Source: Litoditis marina (taxonomy: Eukaryota > Nematoda > Chromadorea > Rhabditida > Rhabditidae). Taken from it: a DNA stretch of 64,000 nt. Within the stretch, counting starts at the first letter, position 1, and each line of letters opens with the position of its first letter. The notes under the pieces were generated by a model. The model did not search any database. It was not told the DNA's origin and was given only the letters and a program-made list of their open reading frames with translations. Made by a program: the position numbers and the translations under genes. Below are positions 33,801 to 47,839 of the stretch, piece by piece. The stretch lies in NCBI GenBank assembly GCA_964036275.1, contig CAXIWQ010000246.1, positions 1 to 64,000 of the forward strand, given 5' to 3'.

Positions 33801-36800
33801 GACGTTCTCTGGAAACGATTTTGACAAAACTATTGACAGAGACGTTGTCTGAAAACGATTTTGTCAAAACTATCTAAAAACGGTTATTTCAAAACTATTG
33901 ACAGAGACGTTGTCCGAAAACGGTTATGTCAAAACTATTGACAGAGACGTTGTCCAGAAACGGTTATGTCAATACTATTGACAGAGACGTTGTCTAGAAA
34001 CGGTTATGTCAAAACTATTGACAAAGACGTTGTCTGGAAACGATTTTGTCAAAACTATTGACAGAGACGTTGTCTGAAAACGATTTTGTCCAAACTATTG
34101 ACGAGGTAGTTGTCCAAAAACGCCTATGTCAAAACTATTGACAGAGACGTTGTCTGGAAACTATTTTGTCAAAACTATTGACAGAGACGTTGTCTGAAAA
34201 CAATTTTGTCAAAACTATCTAAAAACGGTAATGTCAAAACTATTGACAGGGACGTTGTCCAAAAACGGTTATGTTAAAACTATTGACAGGGACGTTGTCC
34301 AAAAACGGTTATGTCAAAACTATTGACAGAGACGTTGTCTGGAAATTATTTTGTCAAAACTATTGACAGAGACGTTGTCTGAAAACGATTTTGTCAAAAC
34401 TATCTTAAAACGGTTATGTCAAAACTATTGACAGAGACGTTGTCTGGAAACTATTTTATCAAAACTATTGACAGAGACGTTGTCTGAAAACGATTTTGTC
34501 AAAACTATCTTAAAACGGTTATGTCAAAACTATTGACAGAGACGTTGTCCGAAAACGGTTATGTCAAAACTATTGACAGAGAGGTTGTCCAAAAACGGTC
34601 ATGTCAAAACTATTGACAGAGACGTTGTCTGGAAACGATTTTGTCAAAACTATTGACAGGGACGTTGTCCAAAAACGGTTATGTCAAAACTATTGGAAGG
34701 GACGTTGTCCAAAAACGGTTATGTCAAAACTATTGACAGAGACGTTGTCTGGAAATTATTTTGTCAAAACTATTGACAGAGTCGTTGTCTGAAAACGATT
34801 TTGTCAAAACTATCTAAAAACGGTTATGTCAAAACTATTGACAGGGACGTTGTCCAAAAACGGTTATGTTAAAACTATTGACAGGGACGTTGTTCAAAAA
34901 CGGTTATGTCAAAACTATTGACAGAGACGTTGTCTGGAAATTATTTTGTCAAAACTATTGACAGAGACGTTGTCTGAAAACGATTTTGTCAAAACTATTG
35001 ACGGGGTAGTTGTCCAAAAACGCCTATGTCAACACTATTGACAGAGACGTTGTCTGGGAACTATTTTATCAAAACTATTGACAGAGACGTTGTCTGAAAA
35101 CGATTTTGTCAAAACTATTGACGGGGTAGTTGTCCAAAAACGCCTATGTCAAAACTATTGACAGAGACGTTGTCTGGAAACTATTTTGTCAAAACTATTG
35201 ACAGAGACGTTGTCTGGAAACTATTTTGTCAAAACTATTGACAGAGACGTTGTCTGAAAACGATTTTGTCAAAACTATTGACGGGGAAGTTGTCCGAAAA
35301 CGCCTATGTCAAAACTATTGACAGAGACGTTGTCTGAAAACGATTTTGTCAAAATTATCTAAAAACGGTTATGTCAAAACTATTGACAGAGACGTTGTCT
35401 GGAAATTATTTTGTCAAAACTATTGAAAGAGACGTTGTCTGAAAACGATTTTTTCGAAACTTTCTAAAAACGGTTATGTCAAAACTATTGACAGAGACGT
35501 TGTCCGAAAACGGTTATGTCAAAACTATTGACAGAGACGTTGTCTGGAAATTATTTTGTCAAAACTATTGACAGAGACGTTGTCTGAAAACGATTTTGTC
35601 AAAACTATTGACGGGGTAGTTGTCCAAAAACGCCTATGTCAAAACTATTGACAGAGACGTTGTCTGGAAACTATTTTATCAAAACTATTGACAGAGACGT
35701 TGTCTGAAAACGATTTTGTCAAAACTATTGACGGGGTAGTTGTCCAAAAACGCCTATGTCAAAACTATTGACAGAGACGTTGTCTGGAAACTATTTTGTC
35801 AAAACTATTGACAGAGACGTTGTCTGGAAACTATTTTGTCAAAACTATTGACAGAGACGTTGTCTGAAAACGATTTTGTCAAAACTATTGACGGGGAAGT
35901 TGTCCGAAAACGCCTATGTCAAAACTATTGACAGAGACGTTGTCTGAAAACGATTTTGTCAAAATTATCTAAAAACGGTTATGTCAAAACTATTGACAGA
36001 GACGTTGTCTGGAAATTATTTTGTCAAAACTATTGAAAGAGACGTTGTCTGAAAACGATTTTTTCGAAACTTTCTAAAAACGGTTATGTCAAAACTATTG
36101 ACAGAGACGTTGTCCGAAAACGGTTATGTCAAAACTATTGACAGAGAGGTTGTCCAAAAACGGTTATGTCAAAACTATTGACAAAGACGTTGTCTGGAAA
36201 CGACTTTGACAAAACTATTGACAGAGACGTTGTCTGAAAACGATTTTGTCAAAACTATCTAAAAACGGTTATTTCAAAACTATTGACAGAGACGTTGTCC
36301 GAAAACGGTTATGTCAAAACTATTGACAGAGACGTTGTCCAGAAACGGTTATGTCAATACTATTGACAGAGACGTTGTCCAGAAACGGTTATGTCAATAC
36401 TATTGACAGAGACGTTGTCTAGAAACGGTTATGTCAAAACTATTGACAAAGACGTTGTCTGGAAACGATTTTGTCAAAACTATTGACAGAGACGTTGTCT
36501 GAAAACGATTTTGTCAAAACTATTGACGAGGTAGTTGTCCAAAAACGCCTATGTCAAAACTATTGACAGAGACGTTGTCTGGAAACTATTTTGTCAAAAC
36601 TATTGACAGAGACGTTGTCTGAAAACAATTTTGTCAAAACTATCTAAAAACGGTAATGTCAAAACTATTGACAGGGACGTTGTCCAAAAACGGTTATGTT
36701 AAAACTATTGACAGGGACGTTGTCCAAAAACGGTTATGTCAAAACTATTGACAGAGACGTTGTCTGGAAACTATTTTGTCGAAACTATTGACAGAGACGT

Positions 36801-38425
36801 TGTCTGAAAACGATTTTGTCAAAACTATTGACGGGGAAGTTGTCCGAAAACGCCTATGTCAAAACTAATGACAGAGACGTTGTCTGGAAACTATTTTGTC
36901 AAAACTATTGACAGAGACGTTGTCTGAAAACGATTTTGTCAAAACTATCTAAAAACGGTTATGTCAAAACTATTGACAGAGACGTTGTCTGGAAATTATT
37001 TTGTCAAAACTATTGACAGAGACGTTGTCTGAAAACGATTTTTTCGAAACTTTCTAAAAACGGTTATGTCAAAACTATTGACAGAGACGTTGTCCGAAAA
37101 CGGTTATGTCAAAACTATTGACAGAGAGGTTGTCCAAAAACGGTTATGTCAAAACTATTGACAAAGACGTTGTCTGGAAACGATTTTGACAAAACTATTG
37201 ACAGAGACGTTGTCTGAAAACGATTTTGTCTAAACTATCTAAAAACGGTTATTTGAAAACTATTGACAGAGACGTTGTCCAAAAACGGTTATGTCAATAC
37301 TATTGACAGAGACGTTGTCTAGAAACGGTTATGTCAAAACTATTGACAAAGACGTTGTCTGGAAACGATTTTGTCAAAACTATTGACAGAGACGTTGTCT
37401 GAAAACGATTTTGTCAAAACTATTGACGAGGTAGTTGTCCAAAAACGCCTATGTCAAAACTATTGACAGGGACGTTGTCCAAAAACGGTTATGTCAAAAC
37501 TATTGACAGAGACGTTGTCTGGAAACTATTTTATCAAAACTATTGACAGAGACGTTGTCTGAAAACGATTTTGTCAAAACTATCTTAAAACGGTTATGTC
37601 AAAACTATTGACAGAGACGTTGTCCGAAAACGGTTATGTCAAAACTATTGACAGAGAGGTTGTCCAAAAACGGTCATGTCAAAACTATTGACAAAGACGT
37701 TGTCTGGAAACGATTTTGTCAAAACTATTGACAGGGACGTTGTCCAAAAACGGTTATGTCAAAACTATTGGAAGGGACGTTGTCCAAAAACGGTTATGTC
37801 AAAACTATTGACAGAGACGTTGTCTGGAAATTATTTTGTCAAAACTATTGACAGAGTCGTTGTCTGAAAACGATTTTGTCAAAACTATCTAAAAACGGTT
37901 ATGTCAAAACTATTGACAGGGACGTTGTCCAAAAACGGTTATGTTAAAACTATTGACAGGGACGTTGTTCAAAAACGGTTATGTCAAAACTATTGACAGA
38001 GACGTTGTCTGGAAATTATTTTGTCAAAACTATTGACAGAGACGTTGTCTGAAAACGATTTTGTCAAAACTATTGACGGGGTAGTTGTCCAAAAACGCCT
38101 ATGTCAAAACTATTGACAGAGACGTTGTCTGGGAACTATTTTATCAAAACTATTGACAGATACGTTGTCTGAAAACGATTTTGTCAAAACTATTGACGGG
38201 GTAGTTGTCCAAAAACGCCTATGTCAAAACTATTGACAGAGACGTTGTCTGGAAACTATTTTGTCAAAACTATTGACAGAGACGTTGTCTGGAAACTATT
38301 TTGTCAAAACTATTGACAGAGACGTTGTCTGAAAACGATTTTGTCAAAACTATTGACGGGGAAGTTGTCCGAAAACGCCTATGTCAAAACTATTGACAGA
38401 GACGTTGTCTGAAAACGATTTTGTC

Positions 38426-41400
38426 AAAATTATCTAAAAACGGTTATGTCAAAACTATTGACAGAGACGTTGTCTGGAAATTATTTTGTCAAAACTATTG
38501 AAAGAGACGTTGTCTGAAAACGATTTTTCGAAACTTTCTAAAAACGGTTATGTCAAAACTATTGACAGAGACGTTGTCCGAAAACGGTTATGTCAAAACT
38601 ATTGACAGAGACGTTGTCTGGAAATTATTTTGTCAAAACTATTGACAGAGACGTTGTCTGAAAACGATTTTGTCAAAACTATTGACGGGGTAGTTGTCCA
38701 AAAACGCCTATGTCAAAACTATTGACAGAGACGTTGTCTGGAAACTATTTTATCAAAACTATTGACAGAGACGTTGTCTGAAAACGATTTTGTCAAAACT
38801 ATTGACGGGGTAGTTGTCCAAAAACGCCTATGTCAAAACTATTGACAGAGACGTTGTCTGGAAACTATTTTGTCAAAACTATTGACAGAGACGTTGTCTG
38901 GAAACTATTTTGTCAAAACTATTGACAGAGACGTTGTCTGAAAACGATTTTGTCAAAACTATTGACGGGGAAGTTGTCCGAAAACGCCTATGTCAAAACT
39001 ATTGACAGAGACGTTGTCTGAAAACGATTTTGTCAAAATTATCTAAAAACGGTTATGTCAAAACTATTGACAGAGACGTTGTCTGGAAATTATTTTGTCA
39101 AAACTATTGAAAGAGACGTTGTCTGAAAACGATTTTTTCGAAACTTTCTAAAAACGGTTATGTCAAAACTATTGACAGAGACGTTGTCCGAAAACGGTTA
39201 TGTCAAAACTATTGACAGAGAGGTTGTCCAAAAACGGTTATGTCAAAACTATTGACAAAGACGTTGTCTGGAAACGACTTTGACAAAACTATTGACAGAG
39301 ACGTTGTCTGAAAACGATTTTGTCAAAACTATCTAAAAACGGTTATTTCAAAACTATTGACAGAGACGTTGTCCGAAAACGGTTATGTCAAAACTATTGA
39401 CAGAGACGTTGTCCAGAAACGGTTATGTCAATACTATTGACAGAGACGTTGTCCAGAAACGGTTATGTCAATACTATTGACAGAGACGTTGTCTAGAAAC
39501 GGTTATGTCAAAACTATTGACAGAGACGTTGTCTGAAAACGATTTTGTCAAAACTATTGACGGGGTAGTTGTCCAAAAACGCCTATGTCAAAACTATTGA
39601 CAGAGACGTTGTCTGGGAACTATTTTATCAAAACTATTGACAGAGACGTTGTCTGAAAACGATTTTGTCAAAACTATTGACGGGGTAGTTGTCCAAAAAC
39701 GCCTATGTCAAAACTATTGACAGAGACGTTGTCTGGAAACTATTTTGTCAAAACTATTGACAGAGACGTTGTCTGGAAACTATTTTGTCAAAACTATTGA
39801 CAGAGACGTTGTCTGAAAACGATTTTGTCAAAACTATTGACGGGGAAGTTGTCCGAAAACGCCTATGTCAAAACTATTGACAGAGACGTTGTCTGAAAAC
39901 GATTTTGTCAAAATTATCTAAAAACGGTTATGTCAAAACTATTGACAGAGACGTTGTCTGGAAATTATTTTGTCAAAACTATTGAAAGAGACGTTGTCTG
40001 AAAACGATTTTTTCGAAACTTTCTAAAAACGGTTATGTCAAAACTATTGACAGAGACGTTGTCCGAAAACGGTTATGTCAAAACTATTGACAGAGAGGTT
40101 GTCCAAAAACGGTTATGTCAAAACTATTGACAAAGACGTTGTCTGGAAACGACTTTGACAAAACTATTGACAGAGACGTTGTCTGAAAACGATTTTGTCA
40201 AAACTATCTAAAAACGGTTATTTCAAAACTATTGACAGAGACGTTGTCCGAAAACGGTTATGTCAAAACTATTGACAGAGACGTTGTCCAGAAACGGTTA
40301 TGTCAATACTATTGACAGAGACGTTGTCCAGAAACGGTTATGTCAATACTATTGACAGAGACGTTGTCTAGAAACGGTTATGTCAAAACTATTGACAGAG
40401 ACGTTGTCTGAAAACGATTTTGTCAAAACTATTGACGGGGTAGTTGTCCAAAAACGCCTATGTCAAAACTATTGACAGAGACGTTGTCTGGGAACTATTT
40501 TATCAAAACTATTGACAGAGACGTTGTCTGAAAACGATTTTGTCAAAACTATTGACGGGGTAGTTGTCCAAAAACGCCTATGTCAAAACTATTGACAGAG
40601 ACGTTGTCTGGAAACTATTTTGTCAAAACTATTGACAGAGACGTTGTCTGGAAACTATTTTGTCAAAACTATTGACAGAGACGTTGTCTGAAAACGATTT
40701 TGTCAAAACTATTGACGGGGAAGTTGTCCGAAAACGCCTATGTCAAAACTATTGACAGAGACGTTGTCTGAAAACGATTTTGTCAAAATTATCTAAAAAC
40801 GGTTATGTCAAAACTATTGACAGAGACGTTGTCTGGAAATTATTTTGTCAAAACTATTGAAAGAGACGTTGTCTGAAAACGATTTTTTCGAAACTTTCTA
40901 AAAACGGTTATGTCAAAACTATTGACAGAGACGTTGTCCGAAAACGGTTATGTCAAAACTATTGACAGAGAGGTTGTCCAAAAACGGTTATGTCAAAACT
41001 ATTGACAAAGACGTTGTCTGGAAACGACTTTGACAAAACTATTGACAGAGACGTTGTCTGAAAACGATTTTGTCAAAACTATCTAAAAACGGTTATTTCA
41101 AAACTATTGACAGAGACGTTGTCCGAAAACGGTTATGTCAAAACTATTGACAGAGACGTTGTCCAGAAACGGTTATGTCAATACTATTGACAGAGACGTT
41201 GTCCAGAAACGGTTATGTCAATACTATTGACAGAGACGTTGTCTAGAAACGGTTATGTCAAAACTATTGACAAAGACGTTGTCTGGAAACGATTTTGTCA
41301 AAACTATTGACAGAGACGTTGTCTGAAAACGATTTTGTCAAAACTATTGACGAGGTAGTTGTCCAAAAACGCCTATGTCAAAACTATTGACAGAGACGTT

Positions 41401-41470
41401 GTCTGGAAACTATTTTGTCAAAACTATTGACAGAGACGTTGTCTGAAAACAATTTTGTCAAAACTATCTA
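38426..41470. repeat. Run of 875-bp higher-order repeats in array A
   Basis: The marker AAAATTATCT at 39035, 39910 and 40785 is spaced 875 bp (twenty 40-bp plus three 25-bp units). The preceding interval, from 38426, is 609 bp because one T is missing near 38524. Confidence 0.8.
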
Positions 41471-44400
41471 AAAACGGTAATGTCAAAACTATTGACAGGG
41501 ACGTTGTCCAAAAACGGTTATGTTAAAACTATTGACAGGGACGTTGTCCAAAAACGGTTATGTCAAAACTATTGACAGAGACGTTGTCTGGAAACTATTT
41601 TGTCGAAACTATTGACAGAGACGTTGTCTGAAAACGATTTTGTCAAAACTATTGACGGGGAAGTTGTCCGAAAACGCCTATGTCAAAACTAATGACAGAG
41701 ACGTTGTCTGGAAACTATTTTGTCAAAACTATTGACAGAGACGTTGTCTGAAAACGATTTTGTCAAAACTATCTAAAAACGGTTATGTCAAAACTATTGA
41801 CAGAGACGTTGTCTGGAAATTATTTTGTCAAAACTATTGACAGAGACGTTGTCTGAAAACGATTTTTTCGAAACTTTCTAAAAACGGTTATGTCAAAACT
41901 ATTGACAGAGACGTTGTCCGAAAACGGTTATGTCAAAACTATTGACAGAGAGGTTGTCCAAAAACGGTTATGTCAAAACTATTGACAAAGACGTTGTCTG
42001 GAAACGATTTTGACAAAACTATTGACAGAGACGTTGTCTGAAAACGATTTTGTCTAAACTATCTAAAAACGGTTATTTGAAAACTATTGACAGAGACGTT
42101 GTCCAAAAACGGTTATGTCAATACTATTGACAGAGACGTTGTCTAGAAACGGTTATGTCAAAACTATTGACAAAGACGTTGTCTGGAAACGATTTTGTCA
42201 AAACTATTGACAGAGACGTTGTCTGAAAACGATTTTGTCAAAACTATTGACGAGGTAGTTGTCCAAAAACGCCTATGTCAAAACTATTGACAGGGACGTT
42301 GTCCAAAAACGGTTATGTCAAAACTATTGACAGAGACGTTGTCTGGAAACTATTTTATCAAAACTATTGACAGAGACGTTGTCTGAAAACGATTTTGTCA
42401 AAACTATCTTAAAACGGTTATGTCAAAACTATTGACAGAGACGTTGTCCGAAAACGGTTATGTCAAAACTATTGACAGAGAGGTTGTCCAAAAACGGTCA
42501 TGTCAAAACTATTGACAAAGACGTTGTCTGGAAACGATTTTGTCAAAACTATTGACAGGGACGTTGTCCAAAAACGGTTATGTCAAAACTATTGGAAGGG
42601 ACGTTGTCCAAAAACGGTTATGTCAAAACTATTGACAGAGACGTTGTCTGGAAATTATTTTGTCAAAACTATTGACAGAGTCGTTGTCTGAAAACGATTT
42701 TGTCAAAACTATCTAAAAACGGTTATGTCAAAACTATTGACAGGGACGTTGTCCAAAAACGGTTATGTTAAAACTATTGACAGGGACGTTGTTCAAAAAC
42801 GGTTATGTCAAAACTATTGACAGAGACGTTGTCTGGAAATTATTTTGTCAAAACTATTGACAGAGACGTTGTCTGAAAACGATTTTGTCAAAACTATTGA
42901 CGGGGTAGTTGTCCAAAAACGCCTATGTCAAAACTATTGACAGAGACGTTGTCTGGGAACTATTTTATCAAAACTATTGACAGATACGTTGTCTGAAAAC
43001 GATTTTGTCAAAACTATTGACGGGGTAGTTGTCCAAAAACGCCTATGTCAAAACTATTGACAGAGACGTTGTCTGGAAACTATTTTGTCAAAACTATTGA
43101 CAGAGACGTTGTCTGGAAACTATTTTGTCAAAACTATTGACAGAGACGTTGTCTGAAAACGATTTTGTCAAAACTATTGACGGGGAAGTTGTCCGAAAAC
43201 GCCTATGTCAAAACTATTGACAGAGACGTTGTCTGAAAACGATTTTGTCAAAATTATCTAAAAACGGTTATGTCAAAACTATTGACAGAGACGTTGTCTG
43301 GAAATTATTTTGTCAAAACTATTGAAAGAGACGTTGTCTGAAAACGATTTTTTCGAAACTTTCTAAAAACGGTTATGTCAAAACTATTGACAGAGACGTT
43401 GTCCGAAAACGGTTATGTCAAAACTATTGACAGAGACGTTGTCTGGAAATTATTTTGTCAAAACTATTGACAGAGACGTTGTCTGAAAACGATTTTGTCA
43501 AAACTATTGACGGGGTAGTTGTCCAAAAACGCCTATGTCAAAACTATTGACAGAGACGTTGTCTGGAAACTATTTTATCAAAACTATTGACAGAGACGTT
43601 GTCTGAAAACGATTTTGTCAAAACTATTGACGGGGTAGTTGTCCAAAAACGCCTATGTCAAAACTATTGACAGAGACGTTGTCTGGAAACTATTTTGTCA
43701 AAACTATTGACAGAGACGTTGTCTGGAAACTATTTTGTCAAAACTATTGACAGAGACGTTGTCTGAAAACGATTTTGTCAAAACTATTGACGGGGAAGTT
43801 GTCCGAAAACGCCTATGTCAAAACTATTGACAGAGACGTTGTCTGAAAACGATTTTGTCAAAATTATCTAAAAACGGTTATGTCAAAACTATTGACAGAG
43901 ACGTTGTCTGGAAATTATTTTGTCAAAACTATTGAAAGAGACGTTGTCTGAAAACGATTTTTTCGAAACTTTCTAAAAACGGTTATGTCAAAACTATTGA
44001 CAGAGACGTTGTCCGAAAACGGTTATGTCAAAACTATTGACAGAGAGGTTGTCCAAAAACGGTTATGTCAAAACTATTGACAAAGACGTTCTCTGGAAAC
44101 GATTTTGACAAAACTATTGACAGAGACGTTGTCTGAAAACGATTTTGTCAAAACTATCTAAAAACGGTTATTTCAAAACTATTGACAGAGACGTTGTCCG
44201 AAAACGGTTATGTCAAAACTATTGACAGAGACGTTGTCCAGAAACGGTTATGTCAATACTATTGACAGAGACGTTGTCTAGAAACGGTTATGTCAAAACT
44301 ATTGACAAAGACGTTGTCTGGAAACGATTTTGTCAAAACTATTGACAGAGACGTTGTCTGAAAACGATTTTGTCCAAACTATTGACGAGGTAGTTGTCCA

Positions 44401-46419
44401 AAAACGCCTATGTCAAAACTATTGACAGAGACGTTGTCTGGAAACTATTTTGTCAAAACTATTGACAGAGACGTTGTCTGAAAACAATTTTGTCAAAACT
44501 ATCTAAAAACGGTAATGTCAAAACTATTGACAGGGACGTTGTCCAAAAACGGTTATGTTAAAACTATTGACAGGGACGTTGTCCAAAAACGGTTATGTCA
44601 AAACTATTGACAGAGACGTTGTCTGGAAATTATTTTGTCAAAACTATTGACAGAGACGTTGTCTGAAAACGATTTTGTCAAAACTATCTTAAAACGGTTA
44701 TGTCAAAACTATTGACAGAGACGTTGTCTGGAAACTATTTTATCAAAACTATTGACAGAGACGTTGTCTGAAAACGATTTTGTCAAAACTATCTTAAAAC
44801 GGTTATGTCAAAACTATTGACAGAGACGTTGTCCGAAAACGGTTATGTCAAAACTATTGACAGAGAGGTTGTCCAAAAACGGTCATGTCAAAACTATTGA
44901 CAAAGACGTTGTCTGGAAACGATTTTGTCAAAACTATTGACAGGGACGTTGTCCAAAAACGGTTATGTCAAAACTATTGGAAGGGACGTTGTCCAAAAAC
45001 GGTTATGTCAAAACTATTGACAGAGACGTTGTCTGGAAATTATTTTGTCAAAACTATTGACAGAGTCGTTGTCTGAAAACGATTTTGTCAAAACTATCTA
45101 AAAACGGTTATGTCAAAACTATTGACAGGAACGTTGTCCAAAAACGGTTATGTTAAAACTATTGACAGGGACGTTGTTCAAAAACGGTTATGTCAAAACT
45201 ATTGACAGAGACGTTGTCTGGAAATTATTTTGTCAAAACTATTGACAGAGACGTTGTCTGAAAACGATTTTGTCAAAACTATTGACGGGGTAGTTGTCCA
45301 AAAACGCCTATGTCAACACTATTGACAGAGACGTTGTCTGGGAACTATTTTATCAAAACTATTGACAGAGACGTTGTCTGAAAACGATTTTGTCAAAACT
45401 ATTGACGGGGTAGTTGTCCAAAAACGCCTATGTCAAAACTATTGACAGAGACGTTGTCTGGAAACTATTTTGTCAAAACTATTGACAGAGACGTTGTCTG
45501 GAAACTATTTTGTCAAAACTATTGACAGAGACGTTGTCTGAAAACGATTTTGTCAAAACTATTGACGGGGAAGTTGTCCGAAAACGCCTATGTCAAAACT
45601 ATTGACAGAGACGTTGTCTGAAAACGATTTTGTCAAAATTATCTAAAAACGGTTATGTCAAAACTATTGACAGAGACGTTGTCTGGAAATTATTTTGTCA
45701 AAACTATTGAAAGAGACGTTGTCTGAAAACGATTTTTTCGAAACTTTCTAAAAACGGTTATGTCAAAACTATTGACAGAGACGTTGTCCGAAAACGGTTA
45801 TGTCAAAACTATTGACAGAGACGTTGTCTGGAAATTATTTTGTCAAAACTATTGACAGAGACGTTGTCTGAAAACGATTTTGTCAAAACTATTGACGGGG
45901 TAGTTGTCCAAAAACGCCTATGTCAAAACTATTGACAGAGACGTTGTCTGGAAACTATTTTATCAAAACTATTGACAGAGACGTTGTCTGAAAACGATTT
46001 TGTCAAAACTATTGACGGGGTAGTTGTCCAAAAACGCCTATGTCAAAACTATTGACAGAGACGTTGTCTGGAAACTATTTTGTCAAAACTATTGACAGAG
46101 ACGTTGTCTGGAAACTATTTTGTCAAAACTATTGACAGAGACGTTGTCTGAAAACGATTTTGTCAAAACTATTGACGGGGAAGTTGTCCGAAAACGCCTA
46201 TGTCAAAACTATTGACAGAGACGTTGTCTGAAAACGATTTTGTCAAAATTATCTAAAAACGGTTATGTCAAAACTATTGACAGAGACGTTGTCTGGAAAT
46301 TATTTTGTCAAAACTATTGAAAGAGACGTTGTCTGAAAACGATTTTTTCGAAACTTTCTAAAAACGGTTATGTCAAAACTATTGACAGAGACGTTGTCCG
46401 AAAACGGTTATGTCAAAAC

Positions 46420-46745
46420 TATTGACAGGAAAGTTGTCCAAAAACGGTTATGTCAAAACTATTGAAGAGACGTTGTCCGAAAACGGTTATGTCGAAACTA
46501 TTGACAGATACGTTGTCCGAAAACGGTTATGTCAAAACTATCTAAAAACGGTTATGTCAAAACTATTGACAGAGACGTTGTCTGAAAACGGTTATGTCAA
46601 AACTATTGACAGGAACGTTGTCCAAAAACGGTTATGTCAAAACTATTGGAGAAACGTTGTCCAAAAACGGTTATGTCAAAACTATTGACAGAGACGTTGT
46701 CCGAAAACGGTTATGTCAAAACTATTGGAGAAACGTTGTCCAAAA
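46420..46745. repeat. Diverged block of array A near its right end
   Basis: Units here carry unusual indels: ATTGAAGAGACG, ATTGGAGAAACG (twice, shortened units) and AGGAAAGTTG. Together they make a 92-codon frame at 46410-46688 that has no protein-like features. Confidence 0.7.
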
Positions 46746-47798
46746 ACGGTTATGTCAAAACTATTGACAGAGAGGTTGTCCAAAAACGGTTATGTCAAAA
46801 CTATTGACAAAGACGTTGTCTGGAAACGACTTTGACAAAACTATTGACAGAGACGTTGTCTGAAAACGATTTTGTCAAAACTATCTAAAAACGGTTATTT
46901 CAAAACTATTGACAGAGACGTTGTCCGAAAACGGTTATGTCAAAACTATTGACAGAGACGTTGTCCAGAAACGGTTATGTCAATACTATTGACAGAGACG
47001 TTGTCCAGAAACGGTTATGTCAATACTATTGACAGAGACGTTGTCTAGAAACGGTTATGTCAAAACTATTGACAAAGACGTTGTCTGGAAACGATTTTGT
47101 CAAAACTATTGACAGAGACGTTGTCTGAAAACGATTTTGTCAAAACTATTGACGAGGTAGTTGTCCAAAAACGCCTATGTCAAAACTATTGACAGAGACG
47201 TTGTCTGGAAACTATTTTGTCAAAACTATTGACAGAGACGTTGTCTGAAAACAATTTTGTCAAAACTATCTAAAAACGGTAATGTCAAAACTATTGACAG
47301 GGACGTTGTCCAAAAACGGTTATGTTAAAACTATTGACAGGGACGTTGTCCAAAAACGGTTATGTCAAAACTATTGACAGAGACGTTGTCTGGAAATTAT
47401 TTTGTCAAAACTATTGACAGAGACGTTGTCTGAAAACGATTTTGTCAAAACTATTGACGGGGAAGTTGTCCAAAAACGCCTATGTCAAAACTATTGACAG
47501 AGACGTTGTCTGGAAACTATTTTGTCAAAACTATTGACAGAGACGTTGTCTGAAAACGATTTTGTCAAAACTATCTAAAAACTGTTATGTCAAAACTATT
47601 GACAGAGACGTTGTCTGGAAATTATTTTGTCAAAACTATTGACAGAGACGTTGTCTGAAAACGATTTTTTCGAAACTTTCTAAAAACGGTTATGTCAAAA
47701 CTATTGACAGAGACGTTGTCCGAAAACGGTTATGTCAAAACTATTCACAGAGAGGTTGTCCAAAAACGGTTATGTCAAAACTATTGACAAAGACGTTC

Positions 47799-47839
47799 AG
47801 AAATGATGCTTGTCATAATTTATGACAAGCATCATTTCT
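47799..47839. repeat. 41-bp perfect inverted repeat at the junction of the two satellites
   Basis: The left arm AGAAATGATGCTTGTCATAA (47799-47818) is the exact reverse complement of the right arm (47820-47839), with a single T between. The left arm is a half unit of array B in inverted orientation. Array A stops one base before, inside a truncated unit (AAAGACGTTC). Confidence 0.95.

Larger units (their letters stand above)
11724..47797. repeat. Satellite array A: ~36 kb of 40-bp units with interspersed 25-bp units
   Basis: The basic unit is 40 bp: TGTCAAAACTATTGACAGAG, then ACGTTGTCTG, then a variable 10-mer (GAAACTATTT, AAAACGATTT, or CAAAAACGGTTA/CAAAAACGCCTA types). The first 17 bp, TGTCAAAACTATTGACA, are the most constant and form a dyad. 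A 25-bp form (TGTCAAAACTAT joined to CTAAAAACGGTTA) is the 40-mer minus 15 bp (TGACAGGGACGTTGT). A second 25-bp form begins TTTCGAAACTTTC. From an average spacing near 38-39 bp I estimate about 900-950 units. Unit variants recur in fixed order, giving higher-order repeats. The 60-90-codon open frames inside are by-products: 3 x 40 bp is 40 codons. No gene is seen in it. Confidence 0.97.

Noticed and set aside
24143..46688. Recurring 63-92-codon frames starting MSKLLTKTLSG in array A
   Set aside because: They arise wherever the GGTTATG unit variant is GGTCATG, and from three 40-bp units making 40 codons. They are copies of higher-order repeats, not genes.
11724..47797. TTGACA as bacterial -35 promoter elements
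   Set aside because: The word is part of the satellite dyad and the flanking genes are eukaryotic with spliceosomal introns.
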